From Corbicula japonica (Eukaryota > Mollusca > Bivalvia > Venerida > Cyrenidae), in the NCBI GenBank assembly GCA_038501625.1, contig JAZAYU010000005.1, positions 12,363,484-12,427,483 of the forward strand: a stretch of 64,000 nucleotides of DNA, in the 5' to 3' direction. Positions within the stretch are counted from its first letter, which is position 1. Every line of letters starts with the position of its first letter. This document shows, in pieces, positions 1 to 12,100 of this stretch. The position numbers and the translations under genes are program-made. A model generated the notes under the pieces. That model was not told the origin of the DNA. It worked only from the letters and a program-made list of their open reading frames with translations, and did no database searches.

Positions 1-1166
1 TTTTTTAATTGGGAGAAAAATAAAACTTTGCATTGGAAATGCGTTGGACGCATGGTATGCACAGAAAAACGCCTTTGGAGTGGAATCATTCATATAACCG
101 GACTAAAATTGAAGATTTTTCTTTGTAACTTTTGTACTTGCACTTCCGATTTCAATCAAAATGTGTTTATTTAACTGATAAAATTGTCCTGTCGATTGTT
201 AGGTGAACAATAAAGTACCTTGAAAATGAACAATTTTAAATTTACATTTTATAATAAAAATTACCTTAGTAATACATTTGACGTATCATCCTTCAACACT
301 AAACATATCAGGTGTTGACTGATCTCAGTTACTGTACAGTAGTGGGTCTACTGTACTGTAGACCCTGTTCTTCTGAAGATCAGCATAGATCAATCCGAGG
401 AAACAAGTGATATTTGCTATCATGGCCCCTCTTTAGTCTGATGGAGATTCGAATTCGGTGCTGGGTTGATGCCTTATGTTATTAAATATGTCTCAGTGAC
501 ATTTCCGAGATATCAATGTCAAAAATTATAACGATGACACAAATCACTGAATTCCAGAAACATAGCCTACTTCACTTTTCAGTTCCCACTTTATTTTGTC
601 ATAAATCCGATTTGTGATTAAAACAGTTGTTTCTCAATATAGTTATCCAAGAACAATTGTTAATTTATCAAATCACACCGAAATAAGTTACACATTTTCT
701 GTCAGAAAAATATGGTGTCCACGACCTTGGTAAATAAATTTGATTGATCATATTACTGAGCAATAAACATTCGTTTGAGCTTATTTTACTTTGTTTATCT
801 TAAATTTGGGTAAGAAATGGGTAGTTTATCGCTTCAAAATGAACTAATTTCTTAAAATTTTATGTAAATCATAACAAAAGGGGCCGTTATAAAGGAGAAC
901 TATTTATCGGCGCGTAAGAAATACCGCGCGCGTTGTTAACGTTTATTTTTGAAAAAATCACGGCCATAAAACGTTTCATAATGAATTTAGCATACACAAA
1001 ATCACAGCGGTAAACCTATTCCAGATGAATTTAGCATACAGTAGAAAAACTTCGACATTTAAGTGGTAAGTGCATGATAAATAGAATAACAGGTTACTGT
1101 CTTGCGATATAAGTGTAACACTTATATCGCAAGACAGTAACCTGTTATTCTCTATTTCTGTTGCAG
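1..1166. other. Intronic sequence upstream of the first visible CEP192 exon
   Basis: AT-rich sequence with no supportable coding exon. A small foldback at 344-365 (GGGTCTAC at 344-351, inverted at 358-365) lies next to another short palindrome, TACTGTACAGTA. The last 80 bases carry the 69-bp palindrome listed separately. I read this as the end of an intron whose upstream exon is outside the window. Confidence 0.6.
1083..1151. repeat. 69-bp perfect palindrome beside a splice acceptor
   Basis: The left arm 1083-1116 and right arm 1118-1151 are exact reverse complements over 34 bases, with a single-base spacer at 1117. The homology continues outward after a two-base indel (AAATAG on the left, CTATTT on the right). 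The right arm ends 15 bases before the CEP192 exon at 1167 and runs into the polypyrimidine tract. It could be a recent hairpin insertion, a real foldback, or a foldback assembly artefact. Confidence 0.95.
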
Positions 1167-4100
1167 CAAAATCAAAATCCTCCCTTCATAGCAGTTCAAG
1201 TGAAAGCAGCATCAAATCAAAACCAATGAGTTCAGCCAAATCTAGTCAGTCAGAGTACTACGACTTGGAGTTCAAGACTTCATTAACTGACGAGGCAAAT
1301 GAACAGAGGGAGGGGCTAAAACGGGTACCAAGCATTGGGGGAACCAGTCAGATGGACCTCACAGTAAATGATGATGAATTCTTTGGAAATGGTGAGATTT
1401 TAAAAAAAATTGTACTTGTAAGTGTACTTTTTTGTGTCTGGATGACAAATGTATGAAAAAAAAGCACTTCAAATCCTCTTAAATGAATTACTTGATTTGA
1501 TCACTATTGCTTTAGAAATTATGACAGATGGTATATTCATTTAATGACTAAAAAAAATTTGTATTGTGACATAGCAAGAATTAATACCTTAAATGAATTG
1601 TGTTAGAAAAGTTCGATCTGAGTTCCAATTGATTTTATGTCCTAGGATATATTTGAATATATAACTGAAAAACACTTATATATTTATAGCTGATGGCTTG
1701 GCTATGTTAGATGAAGATGAGGCAAACTTTCAAGCAGACAATATTTTTATCAAGGTAGGATAAATTGTTCTGTGTTCAGTGGCTATTGATTAGGCCACTT
1801 CTAATACAGAAGGTGGAGGGTTGAAACCAAATCTGTTAACCCTTTTAGATCTACAGTTGAAAATTGTTAAAATAGCTACAGCACATCTGCAGGCTGTCAA
1901 CCGATTCCTATATTCCTCCTATATTTTGGATCAGAATCCTATATTCTGAAAAGCCTCCTATATTCCTATATTTCTCCTATATTTTTATGTATATTCCTAT
2001 ATTTTTTAGTATTTGTTTTGCCGATTAATGAAGAGAGTAAATATTGCTTTGATACTGCTTTTGCTTTCTACTTTTTATTTCTAGAACAAAACTCAACTTT
2101 TAGATTGGTGAAAACTTGGCAGGTGGCATTTACTTAAGTTTTAATCTGATTCTCTAACAACTTTGTAGCAGGTTTCTGTGTATTAAGGCTTACTTAAAAA
2201 CAAATTTTCACTTCTATGCAGAATTCTTGTTGCAGTTGCAACCAAATGCAAAAAATGTTAAAGATCATTAAATTTTATTCACCAACTGCAAGGACTAGAG
2301 AGCTTATATTTGGTATAGTGTATATGGTCGTCTAAAATGTCAAGATGGACCCCTTGAAAAAACATGCTTGAGTGTGAACAAGAATTCTTCAGCTGACTTT
2401 TGTGTCCAGTTTTCCAGTTTGAAAAGAGTGTTATCAAACTCTGTTGGAAAAGAGTGTATGCAAAAGAAGGTGCATACACTCTTTTCCAACAGAGGGAGGG
2501 AGGTAATAAAATTGTTTAAAAATTTGCAACAACTATTTGTTCAATAAATTGAGATAACTTTAAAATGTTTTTATTAGGATAATCTGCAAAATATTTGCAT
2601 AGTTTCCTAAAATTATTGTGTTTTTTTTATAGAACCACTTAATGGATAAATTAAGTTAAATTAATGTTAAACTTCAATGAGCCTAACAGGTATAATGTCC
2701 TTTTCCCAAGAAGGCTTTGGTTTTTGAAAATCATTGCGTTTGTATAGAAATTCAATGGCAGTTTGAACTAAAGTTCAGTTATGGTCATAAATTGATACGT
2801 TTTAATCATTTCTCTTGAAACTTGTAGCAATATTCTTTTTATTAAGGTTAACTGACTTACTTGACTGTAGTACTGTTCCATGCAGATTAAATAAATAAAC
2901 GGAATCATGTTAAAATAATTTATTCCGGAACTTCTAGAGTAGTGAAGGGCATATAATTTTGTATGATGTATTGCCTACAGGTTCTCAATAGAGTTTGTCC
3001 AAAGTAAGGCATTGGGGTCACTTTTGACTGAACCCTTTTGGACATAGTAACCCAGATTTTTACACCAAGCATTATAACTATGAGTGGATGGGTCAATGCT
3101 GTGTACAATACTATATATCATAGAAGACAAACAAAAACTGAAAAATCGGACTTTGCTAATGCATTTTCTGCATTTCCCCATTGTTTGAATGGTCATTCAG
3201 ATGCTGGTGATGTGCTTGATGGTGCTGATGGTAAAGTTAATGGTTTCCATCATTTTTACAGTGGACATTTTGGACCTTGATAATTGTAGAAACAGGAAAT
3301 GCACAGATGAAAATCATTTGTATTATAAGTATCTTGCATGAGTGTGAGATGAAGATGGAAAAATCTGTCACCGAGGGGGAACTGTTTATGCGGGAACGAG
3401 GCTCTGCCGAGTTCCCGCCAAAACAGTTCACCCGAGGTGACAGTTTTTTCTATCTTTACCGAATGTCTCATGCAAGATACTTTTTCTTGCATACCTTTTA
3501 CTGTTCATAACATTTGTGTACATTTATACAAACTAAATTTTGTTTCCTTACGCTGAAATATTGATGTTAACGCAAACCTTATTTTCTAAATGACGTCACT
3601 AACTTGAATATTTTACGTCAGATACTTGAAGACGTGACGTCACTCGTGTAGCACGCGAACGTTATCTTTTCCCTAGGGAAAAGATAAGATTTTCTTTCCC
3701 CGGTAAATCACGCAGACATACTTATCCGGTATGCAAGAAAAGTGCAAGTAAATAAAGACGGAACGTCAAATACTGGTGACCTGTGACGTTACATGTAAAA
3801 TTACGTTAAATTCTGTCTTTTTCGCTATCATTCGCAGCCCAGTCAATGAAATTTATCATGTACACAGACATTGTGAATATTTCGTATGTTAGTTACAGGT
3901 TTGAAACAAATATCGATGTAACATTTTAAATTTACTGAACGATCAATGTTTTTCAGCATTGGTGGAAAATACGGTTTTGTATAAGTTTAACGTCTACAAT
4001 TATTTTGCGTTTTTGTTGACAGCATCTTTAGTATTCATGTTTTGTGTCCCTTTCATATGATATGTGTTTTTATTCGGGTACTTTCTCTCTTCAATCTTGT

Positions 4101-7100
4101 TTCCGTAGAGATTTCAATTTATTTTCATGGCGATGTCCTTTATTCTTCTAATGTTCCATATTTTAATCTTTTTTTTTTAAATTTATGTGACTTACTAGGC
4201 CATTAATCTATGAGAAAGGAAATCGGATAAAACAAAATAATCCTTAAAAATGAAAGTTTCTTGTCTTAATTTTATACCTGGTAAAGAAATTCTAAGTGAC
4301 TGCAAAATATTTCGGTATGTTGATTTATTTCAAAAGCATTTAACTGATTAGTATCTAGTAATATATATAGTAACGTCAACTTTGCTTACATTAACGTCAA
4401 GGGACATTGGGTGTGGACAATTTATTTTGCTTAATAGAAAATAACTAAGGATAACAGTAGAATCATTTATATATCAACATAATCTCAAGAAAAAGTGTAC
4501 TTTTATTAGCAAATTATTTTTAAAATAAAACGCATGCTTTTTCAATAAAGGAATGACATTTAGTTATCTGTATACAAATACGATGAGGTTTTCTTATTAG
4601 GGGACATTTGAAAGGACAAACAATTTAACGGATTACGGAAATAATTTAAATGACTTTCTAAAAAATCAGCGAATTTCACAAACAAGATGAAAAGTGTATT
4701 TTCATGGAAAAAATGTAAGCTTGAAGGACAAAAAGTTTGATGTAAACTATGCTATCAAAATCTGTACTAAAATATTTTACCGCGCACGGGACAAATTCCC
4801 TTTATTCAAATTTTTGTACATTCGCTCATAAATAATTCTTTAATTCCCAAACAACTTTGATAGAAATATGTGCCAATGATGTCACGTCAACATTGCAGTC
4901 GACATGTGTAAAATCCCCTGTCTTTTAACGGCCCACTGAGGTATCATTAGAGGAGGCTGGCTTCAAATGTAACATGGGACATTTGAATTTCGTCAGGTCA
5001 ATATAAATATCGAGGACTCATTTAAAGTTATCATACTATCATTTTAGAAGAATTTTTTCACTGTTGAAACCCGCAATCCTAGACGTTTATTTTGATATAT
5101 AACAATAATGTTTTCAAATCTTTTGATTTCTGTGGCATCAGAATTGAACAGCCTAATCCGTATGGTTTAGGAGGAAACACGAGCTTTTGACGTTCCGTCA
5201 AAACTATTATCAGTTCCAAACTCCTATATTTTGCCTCAAAATCATCAAAAACTCCTATATTTGTTGCAAAAATATTCCTATATTTTGGAGATGACCTGGT
5301 TGACAGCCTGCATTTGCTGTTTTTAAGTATTTTTAGCTCGACTATTCGAAGAATAGGGGAGCTATCCTACTCGCCCCGGTGTCGGCGTCGGCATCCGTTA
5401 AACAAAAAATGCACTTTGGTCCATTACTTGAAAACTACTTATGATATCAACTCGAAACTTGGAATATATATTCACCATCAAATTCTACATCATTACAAAC
5501 AAGACCCATAACTCTGCTTCCAATATTTTTCAAGTTATGCCCCTTTTTCACTTAAATTTTGCGTTAAGGAAAATATGCACTTTGGTCCATAACTTATAAA
5601 CTACTTGAGATATCAACTTGAAACTTGGAATATATATTCACCATCAAATTCTACATCATTACCAACAAGACCCATAACTCTGCTGTCAATATATTTCAAG
5701 TTATGCCCCTTTTTTCTTATATTTTGTGTCAAGCAAAATATGCATTTTGCCTCTAACTTTAAAACTAATTGAGATATTGCCTTGAAACTTGAAATATATT
5801 TTCACCATCAAAATCTACATCATAACCAACAAGACCCATAACCCTTCTTCCAATATTTTTCAAATTATGCCCCTTTTTCGCTTACATTTTGTGTTAAGCA
5901 AAATATACAGTCGGTCCTTAACTTCGTTATGAATGGAGGGATTTCAAAATAACTTGGCACAAATGTTCACCATGACAAGGCGGTGTGTCGCGTACAATAC
6001 CCATGCCTGTAGGTCCAAAGTCAAGGTCACTGTTACTAAAAATAGAATTTTCTTGCAAAATCATGTCCACTCTGTAACTTTGTTATTTCTTATTGGGTTT
6101 TTAAATAACTTGGTATAATTGTTCACCATATCAAGACGGTGTGTCACGTACATGCCCAAGCCTGTATGTCAATGGTCAAGGTCACTGTTGCTAAAAATAG
6201 AATTTTCTTGTCTAGGCTGTTACTTTGTTATGAATGGAGGGATTTCAAAATATCTTGGCACAAATGTTCACCATGACAAGGCGGTGTGTCCGCACAATAC
6301 CCATGCCTGTAGATCCAAGGTCAAGGTCACTGTTACTAAAAATAGAATTTTCTTGTCCAGGCTGTAACTTTGTTATGAATGGAAGGATTTCAAAATAATT
6401 TGACACAAATGTTCACCATGACAGGGCGTTGTGTCACGTACCATGCCCATGCCTGTAGGTCAAAGGTCAAGGTCACTGTTACTAAAAATAGAATTATCTT
6501 GTCCTGGCTGTTACTTTGTTATAAATGGAGGGATTTTAAAATAACTTTGCACAAATGTTCATGAAAAGGCAGTGTGTCCGCACAATACCCAAGCCTGAAG
6601 GTCCAAGGTCAAGGTCACTGTTACCAAAAATAGAATTTTCTTGTCCAGGCTGTAACTTCATTATAAATGGAGGGATTTCAAAAAAACTTGACACAAATGT
6701 TCACCATGAAAGGGCAGTGTATCGCGTATTATTCCCATCATTGCACTTGAGTGTCTGAAAATGATGCATAGCGGGGCATCCGTGTCCTATGGACACATTT
6801 CTAGTTTCACTTATATTTTCACTTAAGTGCACTTCATCGATAACTTTGCAAATACTTAAGGTATCAACTTCAAACTACCATTATATTTTCATTTCAGTTC
6901 TTTTTCTGTAACATTACTGAAGTGATTGATATTTGACTAAAAGTAAATGTCTCTAATAAAAAATTACTAACAAGTTTTCTAACAAATTCAGAAATATTTC
7001 ATAGTTATTCCCCTATTCAGTTTAATATTTATGGTACATTTAGGAATTATTTCTGTTATTTGAAAAGAATTTCTCCCGTACCATTCACTTGTAAATATTT

Positions 7101-9120
7101 TTCCTGATTGCACATGAATGTATGGCCATAGTTGTTATTGTTTTAATCTTCAAATTGCATTTGTTTCAAATGATTCGAATAGTCGAGCATGCTGTCTCCT
7201 CTGACAGCTCTTGTTTATTTAAGCTGCCTAAATAATGTTTTTCAAAAGATTATCTTATATGTCCTTCTACTATATACCAGGCCATCCTTAAAAAATTGTT
7301 TGTTTGTAGTTGCGCAACTGAAATAACCCAGTGAAATAACCCCCAACCCCAAATTTTTTTTGATCATCCTGAGAAAATTTTTTTTGGTCTATATTTTTCT
7401 TTCCATTAAAAAATAAGATAAGCATTTTACTAAACACTAACCATAATTATAATTTCATCCCAATTTTATCTCCAGTATCACATTTCAGAATTATTGCATT
7501 ATCAACCAATTTAAGTTTGAAAACTAGCCAGATTGCTCCAATTACTTTCGGTAGTTATGTCCCTTTAATTATTGATGATGAATTGCATAGAGGGAGACTT
7601 AGGAGAAATAGTCACCCAGATGTCCAGAACTTCTCCTCAGCTGAGGGAGATGTTTTTGCTTATATGTTTCATGCAAAAAGCCCAAGTTCTAATTTACTAT
7701 TCTCATAAATTGGAAAAACTTCTGCCTGTTCTGATGACCTAAGCAAATCTCTGTATTATTTAACAAAATTATCAATGTTCACTCTCGAACTTTAAAAGTT
7801 TTTATCCAGTCTTCACCAGACTTGGTCAGAATGCTGTTGGGCAAAATATCACCACCATATACAATAACCAGCCAGATTGCTTCATTTACTCTTCAGGAAT
7901 GGCCCTTTGATAGGTGTATTTTATGGAAGTTTGGCACTCTTTATTTTCTAATTTTAGGATGATGCGATGGCAGAAGCCAACAAGACTCTGGATGACTCCT
8001 GGGCATATCGCAGTATAATGAGTGTGGCCCGGCCCTCATGGCTCGAAGGACCGGAGGATGAGGAAGAAGTGTGTGTGCGAATCTCTGTTGGAACATTTAT
8101 GCGTGGAAGGACCGAGGCTTTGGGGTCACTCAGTGGAGATGCTGGCAAACCCAGGGTAAGTGTGTTCGAAGTGGTTTGATAATGATTGGATTTTACAGTT
8201 TTTTACCGGGTGTGTATCTTTGCATCTGGAAGTTTGCAAGTGCTTGCAATTTGACAGCAAAGGTGATAAATAAAAGTTCTAAATTTGCAATAAAAAATAA
8301 AAGCTGAGGGGTTATTTTCTTTGTGTTTCCAAACATTGCTATTGCTAACGTGACAAATGAGCTGCCAGAAAAAAAGAAATCATTTGCCACTTAAATTTTC
8401 AAATTGCAATCTTTTAGAAGTGGCTTTGAAGTCCTTTAAAATTTTGGTATAGACAAACAACAGGTTTTGTGTCATTGTTCTGTTGTTTTTATTTATAGCC
8501 TGATTTTGGTATGGAGTTTAGCAGCCCTCCAAAGCACAATCAACGCCCAGCATGTCTGTTGGAACAGGATGAAGATGACTATGAGAGAACATCAGGTGTC
8601 GGAGAATATGGGGCTAATGGTTAGAAAAAAATTAATATTTTTAGCCAAAACAACTGTATGAAACAAGATATTTTCTGTACACTTGAAAATTAGTGGTACA
8701 TCTGTAATTTATACGTTGAGCGCATAAAATTTATACAACAGGCATATATTTTTGTAGGTCCACTGCTAATTTACAGTTGCACCAGTAAATTTATACGTCC
8801 AACTCATTAATTTGTGCAATGGACACTTAATTTATAGGTGCACTAGCACTTGTTACCTTTTGAGCCTTTTCGTACGCCATACACACATGCTATAAAGCCT
8901 GCTTATATGGACTAAAGGTTTAACATTTATATACTTTGCATTGTAGATAAGACACCAGTTCAGAGCACTCCAGTGAGGAAGTTCAGTGAGAAAGAAGGGG
9001 ATCTTACACTGACGATGGATTCTCTGCTGAAGACGCCCAAACCCGATTCTACTCTAACTGTTAGCACATTGGATTTTAGTGAATTGGGAATAAAACCGGC
9101 AGCTGGTGTATCGGATTCTA
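1167..9120 (+). CDS. cep192: CEP192 N-terminal-side exons (five)
   Basis: Five exons (1167-1391, 1690-1754, 7958-8155, 8499-8619, 8947-9120) code for a low-complexity, acidic and Ser-rich region. The first is Ser/Lys-rich, then reads into SQSEYYDLEFKTSL. The third holds SWLEGPEDEEEVCVRISVGT followed by FMRGRTEALGSL, which I recognise as the most conserved part of the family's N-terminal half. The fifth carries TP/SP sites (DKTPVQSTP, LLKTPKPDS), typical of a mitotic kinase substrate; that role is inference. The 6.2-kb intron between exons two and three is filled by two large repeat structures. An alternative start at the Met at 1226 is possible, but the open frame runs back to the splice acceptor at 1166, so I treat this as an internal exon. 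Confidence 0.82.
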
Positions 9121-12100
9121 GTAAGTTAAAGCCTCAAAAACTGAATAAAATCATCTTCTATAAACGGATGTGCTTTCTGGATCGAATGACTAAAAATTGT
9201 TTTTATTGACAACCATGCAAACCAATTAGATTCTCGCCTACAAAATTGCACAAGTACATAATGAGCGTTGTAATTGTTGAAGCATTTCAAACATTATATT
9301 GTATTCATGTATACACAGTGTTATAAACCATGTAAAGTGTTGACATCCAACATAAGGCATATTTTTTTGAAGATAGGTGTGTTTCATGTGGTACTGCATT
9401 GATTTCCACTGTAATGAGTTAGGAGTTCAGGGTTAATTGTTCAATTAACAGATATGTAGGAGAATTTATCCTCATGTTGGTGCCTACTCTTCTGATTTGG
9501 CAAATGAATATAAACCATGTCAATATTTTTCCTGGCTTATTGTTGAATTAATTCATGGCTGAACAAAGAATTGAACCTGGGACCCCTTGCATGCTAGTAG
9601 TCCAGGCCTCCTAGTGAAACCTTTAAAGCCTTTAAAAACCTTTAATTTCCCTGCAAACCTTTAAAACCTTTAAATCATCTGGAAAAAACTTTAAAATGGC
9701 CAAATAGCCTGTAATTTTCACTCAAAAGCTATATTTTTGTTCAGACTGCTTGCTGTGCCAATTTAAGCAAGTAATAGTTGCACTACTTTATTTCTTGCCC
9801 CCTTTTAAGTGTTGTTATTAAGATACTGATTTTGTATCAGTCATAATGTATAATTAAGACAGTATGAAAACAATAATTATCAATTATGCCTATTTTTTAT
9901 ATCTTTTTTAGAGTGTGGGTTGCCTTGTATAAAGCAACTTTTTTTCATAAACATAACAAGGCCTTTATTTCCACAGATTGGAGCCATTATAAAAACCTTT
10001 ATTATTGTTCAGGTCTGCTAGGAGGTCTGTAAGTACAGATTTCAATAATTTTGAAAACCAGTTGTCATTTGACCCCCTTAAAGAATTGTCAGGGTGTCAA
10101 TAATTTGATTGTCATAAATTAGGGCTGTACTAACTTGACCATACACAAGTTACATTGACAATCCAAGATTTTTATCATCCCTAACTGTAATAAGATGTTA
10201 ATATTTTTGTAAGAATGTACCTTACTTGTATCCTTTAATATAACTTATTTCAGCCAAGCTCAGCATGGGTGAGATCAGCCTGTTATTAAAAGCTGGCGAC
10301 AAAAAGACTGGAGAAAGTAAAACCAAGCTCTTTCACAACATGTTAAGCTCAAAGTCAAAATCCAAAACTGCTGCAAATTCCAACCAGGCATCTTCAAGTG
10401 CCTCTCAGAGCGCACTTTCATCAGGAATTTCTACCTCCAAAGTCGGAAATGTTCCATCGTCATTCAACTCTGTTTCCTCATCTGGGGTAACAGGCAGTAT
10501 ATCTTCATTAAATTCATCTGGGGCAAAAACTAGTACACAGTTTGACAGATCTGGGGTAAATAAGTCATCTAACAGTGGATCGCTTGGTGTAAATAGATCG
10601 CCAACTAAGATGTCGCATTTGCCAGTAAGGCAGGGCTCAAGTTCTAATCGAAACTTTCCCAAAGTGGCGGATCCAGAAATAGCAGTTTCAAAGAGTGATA
10701 CACTGCAAAGGACTGATAGAACAGACAGTGACGAGACTGCTAGAAAATCAAACGAATCTCAAAATAGATCTCAAAATGACTCTCTCAGGGCATCAAATCA
10801 AAGTATACCAGGGGAAGACAATTGGTCGTCTCCAAATACCTCAAATTTTTGTCCCAGTGCTAGTGGGTTGATAGAAAAGATGGACAATTTTAACTTTGCT
10901 GGTGCTACGGATAGTGATAAGTTAACAAGAAATGTAACTCAAGAACTGAAAGAGAAATTTAGAATAACAACACCTTTCAAATCTGATGCTGGGCAAAAGG
11001 AATTGTATGATAATATTGCTCAAAATAAAAGGGAATGCAAACAGTCTGATAGAGATTTGTTCACTGATGTTAGGAAGTTTGGACAAATTGATGGGAGTGC
11101 ATCAGATACTAAATGTAAGCTTGTTGATAAGGATACAAGTGATCGAGGTGCATTATTCAGAAGAAGTGATCAGTCGGACACTCAAGAAAATAGACCAGTA
11201 AATCTGAGAAGTTCCCCAGTGCATGATAAGAGGCTACTTGATAGTGATATGGAAAGGTCAAGACTGGACAGCAGTGCTTTAGACCATGGATATATGCCTG
11301 GTCATCACATACCGGACGGAACTGAATATAGCCAGCGGTCAGATTATGCCCATATTGGACACCGAGGCGAGCTGCGGGAAGATGTAGCTGGGCTGGACGA
11401 TGTTGGACTTGTTGAATCTCGAGGATTTGATGTCTTAAAAGGTGAAGAATCTGGTGCAAATAATCGGGCTGCTACTGTTAAAAACATTGGTGCTAGTAAT
11501 TATGGTGATATTAATAAAACTGGTTCTAAAGATATAAACAATGGTGATAAAACTATTAACATGAATCTAAGTAAATCTAGACTTCCAATGAATTTTCAGC
11601 CTACACAAAGCACAAGCCCTGTTATCAAACATACAGGAAGTGGCTCAGTGGGAACAGGAAGTCATGTGACCAGAACTCAAACTGTGACTCAGACTGAAGG
11701 GCAGAATGGTGCTCGTGATATGACTGCAGCTGAGACACAGTCTGAAAAGATGGAGAGCTGGACTCAAACATCAACTGTGTTAAAAGAGAGAGTGTCGCCT
11801 GAAATGTTAAATGGGGAAAATAATATACCTGTTATACAAACAGTCCCAAGAAGTGAAATGGATCGAGACAAAACTTTAAATGTGACTGGTATACCCCCAA
11901 AATTTCCAGTCACAAGTTTCAAGCATAATCTATTGCCAAACAAGCAGTCAGCAGTCCCAGAAAAACCTCATTTACTGACGAATAAATCATTGCTGCAGAC
12001 GGATTTTGCTCAGGGTAACCTTCGAAGGGATTTCAGTGTTGAGGTGATGGATAGAATTTATTCCCGTAACTCCACTTTGAGTCGGGATACAAGTCACTTT

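Larger units (their letters stand above)
1888..5312. mobile_element. Putative 3.4-kb element with 15-bp inverted ends
   Basis: The 15 bases at 1888-1902 (TGCAGGCTGTCAACC) recur inverted at 5298-5312. Each end is followed inward by repeats built on CCTATATT(T), at about 1905-2005 on the left and 5220-5285 on the right in the same orientation. The interior is AT-rich with only short open frames. It contains the hairpins at 3328-3481 and 3662-3687. I see no transposase, so this would be non-autonomous or decayed. Superfamily not assigned. Confidence 0.5.

Noticed and set aside
5933..6758. Short open frames repeating a CRSKVKVTVTKNRIF-like phrase
   Set aside because: Read-through of the 145-bp tandem array; not a repeat protein gene.
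10405..10662. 85-codon open frame on the - strand
   Set aside because: Antisense shadow of the CEP192 giant exon.
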